From CAZWRV01 sp964636325 (GTDB taxonomy: Bacteria > Verrucomicrobiota > Lentisphaeria > Victivallales > GWF2-50-93): a DNA stretch of 64,000 nt. The translations under genes and the position numbers were made by a program. The notes under the pieces were generated by a model, which saw nothing but the letters and a program-made list of their open reading frames with translations, had not been told where the DNA came from and made no database searches. Positions 42,544 through 50,781 of this stretch are shown here, piece by piece. The stretch lies in NCBI GenBank assembly GCA_964636325.1, contig CAZWRV010000019.1, forward strand, positions 14,436 to 78,435, in the 5' to 3' direction. Each line of letters begins with the position of its first letter. The stretch's first letter is position 1.

Positions 42544-43653
42544 TTATCCTCCTAGAACTTGGCGTTTGATATTCATATAATATTGGAAATCCGCAAATGA
42601 GATGTCCGGCGGTATAGCGTGGTCGATCCATGGAATGTATCCTCCTCCGCGGATGACTGGTGCGAGCCTGGCGAGTTCCTTGTCAATCGCCTTCGGTCCT
42701 TTGGCAATCACTCGCTTGTCGACTCCGCCGACCATGCAGAACTTCCTTCCATATTTCTTCCGCATTGCCACGGGATCCATCCCTGCCGCGACCTCCATCG
42801 GGTTGAATCCGTCCACGCCCGCCTCGAGGAACAGCGGGATCAACGCCTCGAAATCCCCGTCAGTGTCTACGATGGCGATCCTTATGCCGCAGTCTTTGAG
42901 AAACTTGATGTATCTACGGTAATGGTGGAGAAAAAATTCCCCGAAGATGTTCGGGCCGATGAGCGGTCCCCCCTTGCCTGCGAGATCCTCATGTATGATG
43001 ATGTAGTCGAACCGGACGTCGTTCAGCGCCCTCTCATACAGCCTGATGATGTAGTCGCAGAGGAACTCAAGGCAGTCCTTGACGAGGACAGGATCGTCGT
43101 AGAACATATATGAGAGACGTTCCGTTCCGATCCAGGTGCGCAGCATGCTGTAGAATCCGAAGTCGCCCCATATCTGGTTGATGCAGACAGGATTCTCCGA
43201 GACGCGCGCTCTTTCCACGAATGAATCCCAGTCATTGGGATAACGGGCTTCCAACCCGCCTTCGTAGCGCCTGCGCATCTCCCCGAAGCTTGCACGGTTC
43301 TTGACGGCGAAGTCGATGTAGTGGTCCATGCAGATGCTCGTATATTTGCCGTCGACCTTCAACCCTTGGCGCGTGCGGCCGAAAGAGTCGATGAAGTAAA
43401 GATATTCCGGCGTCTCGCTCAGAATCCTGTGTTCAAATTGCGGAAGGGGGCCGGACGGATTAATTCCGGTTGCCAGGCATCCGTCCAGGTTGAAATATTT
43501 GTTTCCGGCCAGGAAGCATCCGTCGAGATCGGCTGGAGCGCCTTCGCGGATCCAGCGTTCCCGGGTCTGGCCCCAGAGGCCGATTTCCAGGTTCGGAACC
43601 CGGTCCACGGCCTTGAACTGAAGCGTGTTGACAAAACGTTCCTTAGGTGTCAT
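42544..43653 (-). CDS. uroporphyrinogen decarboxylase superfamily protein
   Basis: The 369-residue protein has a standard start for this group (MTPKERFVNTLQFKAVDRVP) followed by LEIGLWGQT, HEDLAGKGGPLIGPNIFGEF, GIRIAIVDTDGDFEALIPLF, FNPMEVAAGMDPVAMRKKYG and CMVGGVDKRVIAKGPKAI. These are features of the non-HemE URO-D subfamilies abundant in Lentisphaerae, whose chemistry is mostly unknown and in part is methyl transfer to or from corrinoids. GGAG lies seven bases before the ATG. It is coupled to the GH2 gene downstream, suggesting both work on the same sugar or aglycone. Confidence 0.85.
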   Translation of the reverse strand: MTPKERFVNTLQFKAVDRVPNLEIGLWGQTRERWIREGAPADLDGCFLAGNKYFNLDGCLATGINPSGPLPQFEHRILSETPEYLYFIDSFGRTRQGLKVDGKYTSICMDHYIDFAVKNRASFGEMRRRYEGGLEARYPNDWDSFVERARVSENPVCINQIWGDFGFYSMLRTWIGTERLSYMFYDDPVLVKDCLEFLCDYIIRLYERALNDVRFDYIIIHEDLAGKGGPLIGPNIFGEFFLHHYRRYIKFLKDCGIRIAIVDTDGDFEALIPLFLEAGVDGFNPMEVAAGMDPVAMRKKYGRKFCMVGGVDKRVIAKGPKAIDKELARLAPVIRGGGYIPWIDHAIPPDISFADFQYYMNIKRQVLGG

Positions 43654-43689
43654 AGCAGAACTCCATGCGGTTTATTGTTTTTATGGACT

Positions 43690-43761
43690 GCGCAAGCTTG
43701 CTTGCGACCTGTTTTTCGGAGCTTGCGCCGTTGGTAGCAATTGCGACAAGCAAGCTTGCGC
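43690..43761. repeat. long inverted repeat with 15-bp perfect arms
   Basis: GCGCAAGCTTGCTTG at 43690-43704 pairs with CAAGCAAGCTTGCGC at 43747-43761; the 42 bases between contain further GCTTGCG-type words. It lies in the 137-base gap between two minus-strand genes and has no T-tract. It could be a mobile palindrome or an mRNA-stability element. Confidence 0.7.
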
Positions 43762-43790
43762 GCTCCAAGACGAAATTCTATTTCATGTTT

Positions 43791-45905
43791 TCATGTTGCA
43801 TGGCGCTTGTTGAGTTGTCCGATCTTTCGTCGTGAAATCAAGACAGACAAGCGTTCTGAATTATCCTTTATCCTGTCCAGGACCGACGGCTTGAACATCC
43901 TGATCCATTCCGTGGGCACGTTGCCGGAGCCGGAGATTGCGCCTGCGAGCATCGCGGCGCGCCCCGCGTTTGTGTCCGCGTCACGGCCGATGTTGGTGCC
44001 GCCTAATGCGGATTTGCTGACGTCGCCCTTGGCTATTTTAAGGATGGCGAGCGGCAGACCTACTATCTCCAGATGCGCGGACTGCCACCAGTTGAACATC
44101 AGGCATTTTTCATAAAGCTCCTTCCGTGCCTCGAAGACGTCGTCGTATTTCTCCGCCACATCGATGCATGTCGAAAGATATTCGCGGCAGCTTTTGAAGA
44201 TCCTTCCGCCGATTGCCCTGAGCTGGTCGGAGCGCGAAAGCTTCCAGTCTAGCGAGGCGGCAACTAGGGCCGCCTCGCAGACGCTGTCGGCGGTCGCGCC
44301 GGGCCTCATGGCCTCAGCGACCGCCGCCGCCAGGATGGAAGTCGCAGCGATCTCCACTCCGCGGACGTGCATGTAGGCTATGGCCGGGGCGTCGATCACC
44401 GCGTATTCCGGATCGGCGATGTGGTAAAGCCCCACGGGCTCTATGCACATCACAGACGTGCCCATCGGATTCCAGTGGCCGCTTATCCGCGGATCCCAGC
44501 CATCGGAAATCAGGTCGAAGGAATGTCTGTCGTTGAACGGCCAGAGGTTCGCCTTGGACCAGTTATTAAGCCAGGTCTCGGCCAGATGCCGGGCCATCAC
44601 CGGGCGTCCTCCGCGCGAGAGATACGCCTCCAGAAGCAGCTGCATCTGCTGGTTGTCGTCCTCGCTTTCGAGCCGCTCCGGCTGGAGAATTGTCCGGACT
44701 CCGCCCGGATGCTTTGCATCTATCTCCTCATATGTCCAGCCTTCGACAGGCGAGCCCATGGCGTTGCCGATGGAACTGGCGAGCAGGCAGCCGTAGATCT
44801 TGTCCTGGAGGAGGCTGTGCCCGGACTGTCTTTTATCGACCAGCGTCTCATGGACGCTTATGATCGCCTTCTCCTTTTTGCGGCGCTTCCCCACGACATG
44901 AATTATCGGATGCCATTTGTTCGCGATCGGTTCCGCCCATGAGAGCCATTCCTCCGGAAATATTTTCCGTCCGGCCATGGCGCCGAGGACGGCTCCGCCA
45001 AGGATCGGGGCGCCCATGGGCTCGCGCTCGGGGAGAGGGCAGAGAAGCAGGGACATGAAGAGCTTCGGATCGCCGAGCATTACATCCTTCAAGAGCGGCA
45101 GGACAAAGCGGATCGGGTTCGGCGCCAGCGGGCTTTTCTCTCGCTGGCTGCACGGGAAACCTTTCAGCCATCGATTGATATGCTCCTCTCTCCTCGGTGT
45201 GTCGCTGAAATATCCCCTCGTGGATGCGACGCAGTATTCGAGTTCCTGGAAGACGGCCTTGCAGTTCTCCTTGGCGAGATCAAGGACGGCGGAGGCGACC
45301 GCTTCAGGAGAATTGTCCGGATCGAAAGCGGATGCGACCGCGGCGGCGGCAAGACCCGCCCAGTCTGCGCCGAGGCGTGGCTGGCACACGGAGGCGAGTT
45401 CCACGCCGTCGAGATATGCGTACTCCGGATCGCAATAGTGGTATATCCCGACGGCCGGCATCGCGTCGGCGACGAGGCCGGACGGCACCGTGCCGATTCC
45501 GCTGATGCGCGGGTTGCAGCCCTCGCCAAGCAGCTCCTGGGTCGTGTAGAACAGCATCCAGGCCGTGAAGTTGGAATCCGAGATCTCCTTGCTCCCCCTG
45601 AGCGCGCAGGCGAAATCCTCCGGAGTCGCACGTCCCTGCTTGCCAACATATGCCGCCACGCCGACATCCACAAGCGGCGTCAGCTTCGGGAAGGCGGAAC
45701 AAGTCGCATATGGACGGCTCTTAAGATATTTTTTCTCCTCTTGGGCGCTCACCGGCTCAAGCTTCAAGTCCAGCAGGTCTCGCGCGCAGGAGACGGCGCG
45801 ATACTGCTGAGTCCGCACGTGCCATGTCCAGCCGAGCTCCGCGCCGATTGCAGCGCCGAGAAGGCATCCTTCGATCCGATCTTTCAAGGTCAAACGTTGT
45901 TTCAC
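43791..45905 (-). CDS. tandem ADP-ribosylglycohydrolase-family protein
   Basis: The 704-residue protein contains two ARH/DraG-like domains. The first (about 1-340) starts RIEGCLLGAAIGAELGWTWH; the second (about 370-704) starts KIYGCLLASSIGNAMGSPVE. The second keeps metal-site motifs: ESEDDNQQM near residue 420 and GRDADTNAGRAAMLAGAISG near residue 640. In the first domain the corresponding acidic motifs are not evident (it ends with GAPILGGAVLGAMAG), so it may be non-catalytic. The family removes ADP-ribose from proteins or small molecules, or hydrolyses related N-glycosides. The start is GTG with AGGTGAT six bases before it. It follows the catabolic genes on the same strand. Confidence 0.85.
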   Translation of the reverse strand: MKQRLTLKDRIEGCLLGAAIGAELGWTWHVRTQQYRAVSCARDLLDLKLEPVSAQEEKKYLKSRPYATCSAFPKLTPLVDVGVAAYVGKQGRATPEDFACALRGSKEISDSNFTAWMLFYTTQELLGEGCNPRISGIGTVPSGLVADAMPAVGIYHYCDPEYAYLDGVELASVCQPRLGADWAGLAAAAVASAFDPDNSPEAVASAVLDLAKENCKAVFQELEYCVASTRGYFSDTPRREEHINRWLKGFPCSQREKSPLAPNPIRFVLPLLKDVMLGDPKLFMSLLLCPLPEREPMGAPILGGAVLGAMAGRKIFPEEWLSWAEPIANKWHPIIHVVGKRRKKEKAIISVHETLVDKRQSGHSLLQDKIYGCLLASSIGNAMGSPVEGWTYEEIDAKHPGGVRTILQPERLESEDDNQQMQLLLEAYLSRGGRPVMARHLAETWLNNWSKANLWPFNDRHSFDLISDGWDPRISGHWNPMGTSVMCIEPVGLYHIADPEYAVIDAPAIAYMHVRGVEIAATSILAAAVAEAMRPGATADSVCEAALVAASLDWKLSRSDQLRAIGGRIFKSCREYLSTCIDVAEKYDDVFEARKELYEKCLMFNWWQSAHLEIVGLPLAILKIAKGDVSKSALGGTNIGRDADTNAGRAAMLAGAISGSGNVPTEWIRMFKPSVLDRIKDNSERLSVLISRRKIGQLNKRHAT

Positions 45906-45994
45906 CGCATCACCTTCATGTGTTTTATTATCATTTATATTATTCGGGCGGAGGAATATCCGCGCATGTATAAAACGTATAAGAAGCTTCCTTG

Positions 45995-46038
45995 ATGTCC
46001 ATGTGTAATCTTATTATGAAGCAGTGTTATATTATCAT
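45995..46038. promoter_or_regulatory. upstream element with ATGTCCATG and AT-rich core
   Basis: ATGTCCATG at 45995-46003 equals the motif found in the URO-D/AraC divergent region (37179-37187). GCAGTGTTATATTATCAT at 46021-46038 matches 38864-38881 at 17 of 18 positions. Both lie 90-135 bases upstream of the GTG of the ADP-ribosylglycohydrolase gene and could be its operator and promoter. Confidence 0.4.
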
Positions 46039-46092
46039 ATTTCAGATTTCCTGAGCGTAAGTCTCTACGCGGCGGAAGTTCCCGCCGCCGAG

Positions 46093-46433
46093 AAGACGGT
46101 TGAATAGAATTCAACTCTCCATCCGCCGGTCGGCGGATATAATAAAACAATCGAATTTCAGAGTAGTGGCTATCTGCGGAGCTCGCAGTATTGTCGATGT
46201 GAAACTCGAAGTACGCGCTCGATCCGAGAGCGGCCTGACATAAAGAATGTCGCACTCGGATCGTGCGACGTACTTGAGGCAAGTTTCAGGAGAGTGCCTC
46301 TCCCCGAGCGCGAAACGCCTCGGGGTTCTGTCGGTCAGAAACTCGAAGTAGCGCAGGTATTCCTACCTGCGGATTGCGCAGACAGGAATGTCTACGCCAC
46401 TTCGAGGCGAGTTTCAGAGGAGGTGGCGCCAAT
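46093..46433. repeat. modular structured repeat, array R2
   Basis: This fills most of the 543-base gap between two minus-strand genes. It begins with hairpins GTTGAAT-AGA-ATTCAAC and ATCCGCCGGTCGGCGGAT, then a linker with TATCTGCG...CGCAGTATTGTCG. Two full outer-stem units follow: GAAACTCGAAGTACG (46201) with CGTACTTGAGGCAAGTTTC, and GAAACTCGAAGTAGCG (46338) with CGCCACTTCGAGGCGAGTTTC, each holding two inner hairpins. A linker with CCCCGAG...CTCGGGG joins them. The last unit is nearly identical to R1 at 21399-21488, and the first part matches R3 at 63831-63945. Confidence 0.85.
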
Positions 46434-46448
46434 AGGGGAAGAGGCGTT

Positions 46449-47468
46449 TCAGCGACGGCGCAGTTCCTGGAAGCATTCGTCGTAGAAGAGCGCGGCTTCG
46501 ACGGGGGTGTTGTGCGGTATCATGTTTGTGACGCCCATGAAGAATCCCGGGCATTGCTTCCCGATCGTCATGCATCTTTCGACCTCCGCGCGGATTTCAG
46601 CGCGGTTGCCGCGCAGTAGGATGCGTGTGTCGGCGTTCCCGATGAAGAAGTGAGTCCTTCCGTAGCGTTCAGCCACCCGGCTCATGTCCGTGAGGGGCTC
46701 CATGAAGAATCCGTGAGCGCCGGTGCCGGCGACGTCGTCGATGAACTCGGTGTAGTCGCCGTCGCTTAGGAACAGCACCTTCTTGCCTGCGTCGATCAGC
46801 GGCGCATAGAGCTTCTTCAGGTTCGGGAAGATATATTTCCGGTAGAATCCAGGCGCGAATATCGCACCCTCGGTCCAGACTATGTCGTCGTGGCTCGCGA
46901 TGAGAGGCGCGTCGCATTCGGCCATGGCGTTGTAGTATTGCTGCATCCAGGAGCCGTAGCGATTGAGGATTTCGCCGAATCCGTCAGGATCCTGTCCGGC
47001 CATGGCGAGCAGCATCTCCCACCCGAAGACGTATATGCATCCTGTGAGCAAGGTGATGTATGTGCCGGTCGAGCAGGCCGTGTTGGGATTGTCCTCGCAG
47101 ACTTGGCGGTAATGGTTGTCGAAACGCTCCACCAGTGAGCGGTGATCCTTTTTCCCGAAAGTCTCCCACGGATCGAAGCGGAGAGCCGTTTCAATATCGA
47201 CGAATGCCTCGCTTAGCAGAGGCTGGAAATCTACGGATCCCGCCTCGTATTCGGCGTGGCCCATCTGGGTGCGGCAGGCGGCAAGCTCGTCGGCATGCAG
47301 CATGGTCGAAGGAGTAAGATCATAATCCCATGCCTTGCGGAATGCACGGGAGGCCCGGCCGCGCTCTTCAGGAGGGCTCTCGGGCGTCACATGGATTCCG
47401 GTCACAGCCCCGACTAGTTCCCAGTGGCGGTCAGCATCGAATTCGACGCGTGCGACTTGGTCCGTCAT
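46449..47468 (-). CDS. uroporphyrinogen decarboxylase superfamily protein, 5' end uncertain
   Basis: The 339-residue frame has URO-D traits (YDLTPSTMLHADELAACRTQ, GTYITLLTGCIYVFGWEMLL, LIASHDDIVWTEGAIFAPGF, GKKVLFLSDGDYTEFIDDVA, HFFIGNADTRILLRGNRAEI, FFMGVTNMIPHNTPVEAALF). The ATG at 47468 has no good ribosome-binding site, and the frame just upstream, WATINLEM, reads like true coding sequence. A good AAGGGG plus ATG lies at about 47498-47510 but in another frame, which suggests a 1-base indel near the 5' end or an unrecognised start. As with its paralogues, the function may be methyl transfer rather than decarboxylation. Confidence 0.8.
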   Translation of the reverse strand: MTDQVARVEFDADRHWELVGAVTGIHVTPESPPEERGRASRAFRKAWDYDLTPSTMLHADELAACRTQMGHAEYEAGSVDFQPLLSEAFVDIETALRFDPWETFGKKDHRSLVERFDNHYRQVCEDNPNTACSTGTYITLLTGCIYVFGWEMLLAMAGQDPDGFGEILNRYGSWMQQYYNAMAECDAPLIASHDDIVWTEGAIFAPGFYRKYIFPNLKKLYAPLIDAGKKVLFLSDGDYTEFIDDVAGTGAHGFFMEPLTDMSRVAERYGRTHFFIGNADTRILLRGNRAEIRAEVERCMTIGKQCPGFFMGVTNMIPHNTPVEAALFYDECFQELRRR

Positions 47469-47641
47469 CTCAAGGTTTATCGTCGCCCATTGGACATATG
47501 CCCCTTACCTTATATTCGATAATTGGTTTTGAATGTCAGTGAAAAGCTATCTTGCAATATCTGTCTGGCAAGTACGGGGGACGTTTATTCGGTAGGGAAT
47601 TGCCAAGGGCAGGCTATTCTTAAGAAATGATTTATGCAGCA

Positions 47642-49438
47642 TCAGGATTCTAACAGTTCCGGCAGAGGTGACCGGGGTGTTCTCTGTTCGAGCCGAAGGA
47701 AGACGCCCCAGGCCTGGCCGGCCAACGATGCGAGCGCAACCACAAGCTCATGCTCGCCGGCAGATGCCGCGAATTCCACTTTGGCGTCGTCGAACGCTGC
47801 AGGCGGGCCGGCTTCGGGATCGCAGAATATTTCGTGGCCGTCCACCCAGACCTTGACAGGGCCGTCGTAACCGAGCCAGGCGCGGAGCCGGGAGGAACGT
47901 GCGCAATTGAACCTGCAGGCATAGTAGACAAGTGCGTCCTTCGGTTTCTGCGCGCCGCTGCCGGGAGTAGCACCGAACGGGCCTGTGGCATATGCGCCCG
48001 AGGGCAGGCCAAACTGCTTGAGCTCCTCATGGCGGTCGGCGAAAGCGCCGCCGAATTTCCGGTGCGTAAAATCGTGAATCATTTTTTTGCCGGGCGCGGC
48101 AAGCGAGCTGATTTCCGCGTATGGTTCGATTTCGCTTACTCTGAAGACGCGGATGAAATCAGTGAAATGTCCTGCGTTCCTGCGCGAGCTTCTCAGCCAA
48201 GGCTGCTTCGGCGGCTTCATTTCGATCTGCCTTAGCAACCAATAGTTTCGCAGCCACTGGATCTCCTGGACGCCTGTGCTTCTCGCATAGAGATGCACAG
48301 TCTCGGGAAGATGATCGTAGTCTTCATATAGGTAATGCGTGAAATCCTCCGGCACCCGCTTGAAAAGCGAGAGAATTTCAAATGCCATCTCGAACGCGCC
48401 AGGATAACCGAGCGCGGCAAGCCCGCAGATAGGGTTGTGTTCGAAGTGAGGTCTCTGGCGTCCGCGGTGCCGCGTGGCGAAGAAGGCGAAGCCGAATCCG
48501 CGTTCGCGGTCAAATTCCGGATCCACGCCGACCTGATCGGGAGTCACGCCGGGCTGATCTCGCTTAATCATTTCCGGTTTAGGATATGTCGATAGCGCAA
48601 TCTGCGCCTCGGCGAAGGCGCGGTCGAAAAACTCCATAGGCAAGTGGCGGGCGAAATCCTTTCCGAGCAATTCGGCCAGGACCGGAAGGTCGCTTCCCCA
48701 GTTGAAAGCCCGGAGGATGTGGAACTTCGGATCGCGGAAACGGGCAAGCTGTCCGTCCAGTTTCTTCCGCCAGAAGGCGCTTCGCGTGCGCCGTGCCGTC
48801 CAGGCCGCGGCCGGTAGGAAAAAGCTCATCCCATGCTGGAAGTCCTGGTTCCACTCGGTCAACATCGTCTTGTAGTAGAAATAAGTGAATCCCTGGTCGG
48901 CATACCATTTCAGAGTCTGTTCTACCAAGGTGTCGATCTCGGTCTGGGTCGCCTTGTCCGCATGTGGACGAAACAGATATAATCCGGATAGCATCGGGCT
49001 CGCCTGGTCGGTACCGAGCGGTTCGAGGAACTGGTGCATCAGCGTCTCCAGTCCGCCTTTCCAGCCGCCGTAGGGACGCAGGAACGAGCCGATGCCGTGG
49101 ATCTGCGAGGCCGAATATATGCGGCGCAGAGTCTGCCAGAGTGACCGGCAGCGCTCGACGCAGCGCGCATCTCCTATGACCGCATGCTGGCGCATGAGCG
49201 CGTCCATGTAGAGCCCCATGGCCATGACGCTGTCCTCGTATGTCCAGAAGGCCCAGGGGTCTATGTCGGCGCGGCGCGGGACTTTTATCGGCGTTATGAA
49301 GTCGGGCTCGAACGGACGGCCGGTGCTCGAGTCGATCGCCGACATCATGAACCCTTCCGGATCGAACAGATGCTCTTCGACGTAGCGGCCAGCGGACTGC
49401 GCGGTGGCCCCGCAGCGTGATTCGACGCAGTTCTTCAT
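47642..49438 (-). CDS. uncharacterised 598-residue protein, alpha-toroid-like with C-terminal beta domain
   Basis: I do not recognise a named family. The first 420 residues are helical, with repeated aromatic segments (WAFWTYEDSVMAMGLYMDAL, LRPYGGWKGGLETLMHQFLE, LKWYADQGFTYFYYKTMLTE, WNQDFQHGMSFFLPAAAW), reminiscent of (alpha/alpha)6 barrels of glycan-active enzymes. The C-terminal 130 residues (VYYACRFNCARSSRLRAWLG, VKVWVDGHEIFCD, ELVVALASLAGQAWGVFLRL) look like a PA14- or galactose-binding-type sandwich. No signal peptide is present. GGAG six bases before the ATG supports the start. Its location suggests intracellular processing of a glycan fragment. Confidence 0.6.
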   Translation of the reverse strand: MKNCVESRCGATAQSAGRYVEEHLFDPEGFMMSAIDSSTGRPFEPDFITPIKVPRRADIDPWAFWTYEDSVMAMGLYMDALMRQHAVIGDARCVERCRSLWQTLRRIYSASQIHGIGSFLRPYGGWKGGLETLMHQFLEPLGTDQASPMLSGLYLFRPHADKATQTEIDTLVEQTLKWYADQGFTYFYYKTMLTEWNQDFQHGMSFFLPAAAWTARRTRSAFWRKKLDGQLARFRDPKFHILRAFNWGSDLPVLAELLGKDFARHLPMEFFDRAFAEAQIALSTYPKPEMIKRDQPGVTPDQVGVDPEFDRERGFGFAFFATRHRGRQRPHFEHNPICGLAALGYPGAFEMAFEILSLFKRVPEDFTHYLYEDYDHLPETVHLYARSTGVQEIQWLRNYWLLRQIEMKPPKQPWLRSSRRNAGHFTDFIRVFRVSEIEPYAEISSLAAPGKKMIHDFTHRKFGGAFADRHEELKQFGLPSGAYATGPFGATPGSGAQKPKDALVYYACRFNCARSSRLRAWLGYDGPVKVWVDGHEIFCDPEAGPPAAFDDAKVEFAASAGEHELVVALASLAGQAWGVFLRLEQRTPRSPLPELLES

Positions 49439-49475
49439 CCTTTACTCCGCTAGTAAAAACCATGTTTAACTTTTC

Positions 49476-50188
49476 CTATTTCAATCGGGCCAGCTCAGCC
49501 CTGATTTTCATTGAGAGTCCTGCGATGTCATCCTTTCTGAGGTAGTCGCCTAGAGAATTCCCTATGTCCTTGTCAGAAATAACTTGAACTTTTGCCCTGA
49601 GAAAATCGAAGAATTGTTCGACGCCTGAGCCCTTGAAATAGTCTTCCTTGCGCACGAGTTTTGAGTAGCTGGGCTTTTTCAAGCGGCCCATCAGCGTTTT
49701 TATGTCCGGCCTAATTCCCATCCTAAGATAAAACCAGATGTCATAAATATCCCTAATCAGACGGCGTTCGTTCCACGCGGCCATCTTGTTGGATAGCGAA
49801 ACTGACAAGTCTACGACCGGTATCAGGCGCGGAGGAAGATCATATTTTGCCGCCAGTTCCTTGTTAGAAACTATCTGGACCGGCACATCCATGGCGACCT
49901 TCGCCTCGATTTGTATTTTGGAGCCGCCAGCCTCCAAGGCGATCCGGAGGCATTTCGAGTTTAGCGAGTAATCAAGCTTGGCCCCTCCGATTTCTTCAAG
50001 CGCAGAAAGGATGTCCTTGACTATATCCTTCTTGGAATTGAATGGCACGAAGACATAGTCAAGATCATTCGTCATGCGCTCGCAGCCGAGGAACTGAGCG
50101 ACATCCCGCCGCGCAGAACCGCCTTTCTGGCAAACTTCCGTGCAAAGATGTCCATCACCTTGGCAAGCAAAGCCTCTTCCTTGATCAT
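49476..50188 (-). pseudogene. AbiEii-type nucleotidyltransferase toxin, frameshifted
   Basis: The gene starts at ATG 50188, overlapping the antitoxin stop, and reads MIKEEALLAKVMDIFARKFA then KAVLRGGMSL. Near 50091-50099 (sequence GCTCAGTTC on the coding strand) the frame breaks and stops at a TGA. The neighbouring frame continues with LGCERMTNDLDYVFVPFNSK, the nucleotidyltransferase motif of AbiEii toxins, and runs to the end at 49476 (IPVVDLSVSLSNKMAAWNER, LIRDIYDIWFYL). Loss of one base explains the break, since RGGMSL joined to QFLGCERMTNDLDY would be normal. AbiEii proteins are nucleotidyltransferases that inactivate growth; this copy is probably dead unless the base is an assembly error. 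Confidence 0.75.
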
Positions 50189-50775
50189 AAGCTCCAGACC
50201 TTCCTGAAGAATGAGACAAATCGCCGGTCATATTTTTTAAGATAATCCGATATCTTGCCGGGCTTGAGCATGGAGATACTGACATCGCTCTCCGGATCGA
50301 AAGAGAAACTCCTGCCCTTGAAATAAAAGTAGCAGACATCAAGGAAGGCCTTCTCTGGTGTGGCATATTTGATCCCTTTGACGGTTTCAAAACCGAAAAA
50401 AAGGCGGGGGGTTATGCTGAGATGCTCGATGATCCCCATCTCGCAATTATAAGTTCTGGGCCGCCCGACTTTAACCGCCTGGATCCTGCGGGCTGGGATC
50501 GAACCAATGACAGCCTTTGCCGCCAGCACCGTTCCAGTGGAAACATATGAGTCGGGATTGATACGCGAACTTATTGCCTCAAGCGAAGTTCCCGGCAAAG
50601 CATAAATTCCCCGCTTGACCCTGACCAGCACCTTTTCCTTGACCGCCGATTCAAGCTTCTTGAAGAGTGCAGCCTCGCTCTGGCCGCCAAAGATGACCTT
50701 CAGGTCAGGCATGGCCAGCACTCCGCCGAGTTCCGAAGCCCACTTTTCGATATCTTTTGTATCAGATGCTTTCAT
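50185..50775 (-). CDS. AbiEi-family antitoxin
   Basis: The 196-residue protein has an N-terminal winged helix (IFGGQSEAALFKKLESAVKE, VLVRVKRGIYALPG) and the AbiEi core (INPDSYVSTGTVLAAKAVIG, RPRTYNCEMGIIEHLSITPR, FGFETVKGIKYATPEKAFLD). AbiEi represses its own operon by binding inverted repeats and counteracts AbiEii. Its stop overlaps the toxin start (ATGA). A promoter with an inverted repeat lies directly upstream. The gene itself looks intact even though the toxin is broken. Confidence 0.85.
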   Translation of the reverse strand: MKASDTKDIEKWASELGGVLAMPDLKVIFGGQSEAALFKKLESAVKEKVLVRVKRGIYALPGTSLEAISSRINPDSYVSTGTVLAAKAVIGSIPARRIQAVKVGRPRTYNCEMGIIEHLSITPRLFFGFETVKGIKYATPEKAFLDVCYFYFKGRSFSFDPESDVSISMLKPGKISDYLKKYDRRFVSFFRKVWSL

Positions 50776-50781
50776 TGACAG

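Noticed and set aside
46093..46433. CRISPR array
   Set aside because: Units are not identical direct repeats with unique spacers; they are nested hairpins with changing inner stems, and no cas genes are present.
50189..50390. N-terminal part of the 304-codon AbiEii frame
   Set aside because: These codons overlap the AbiEi gene out of frame; the genuine N-terminus is in the neighbouring frame from ATG 50188.
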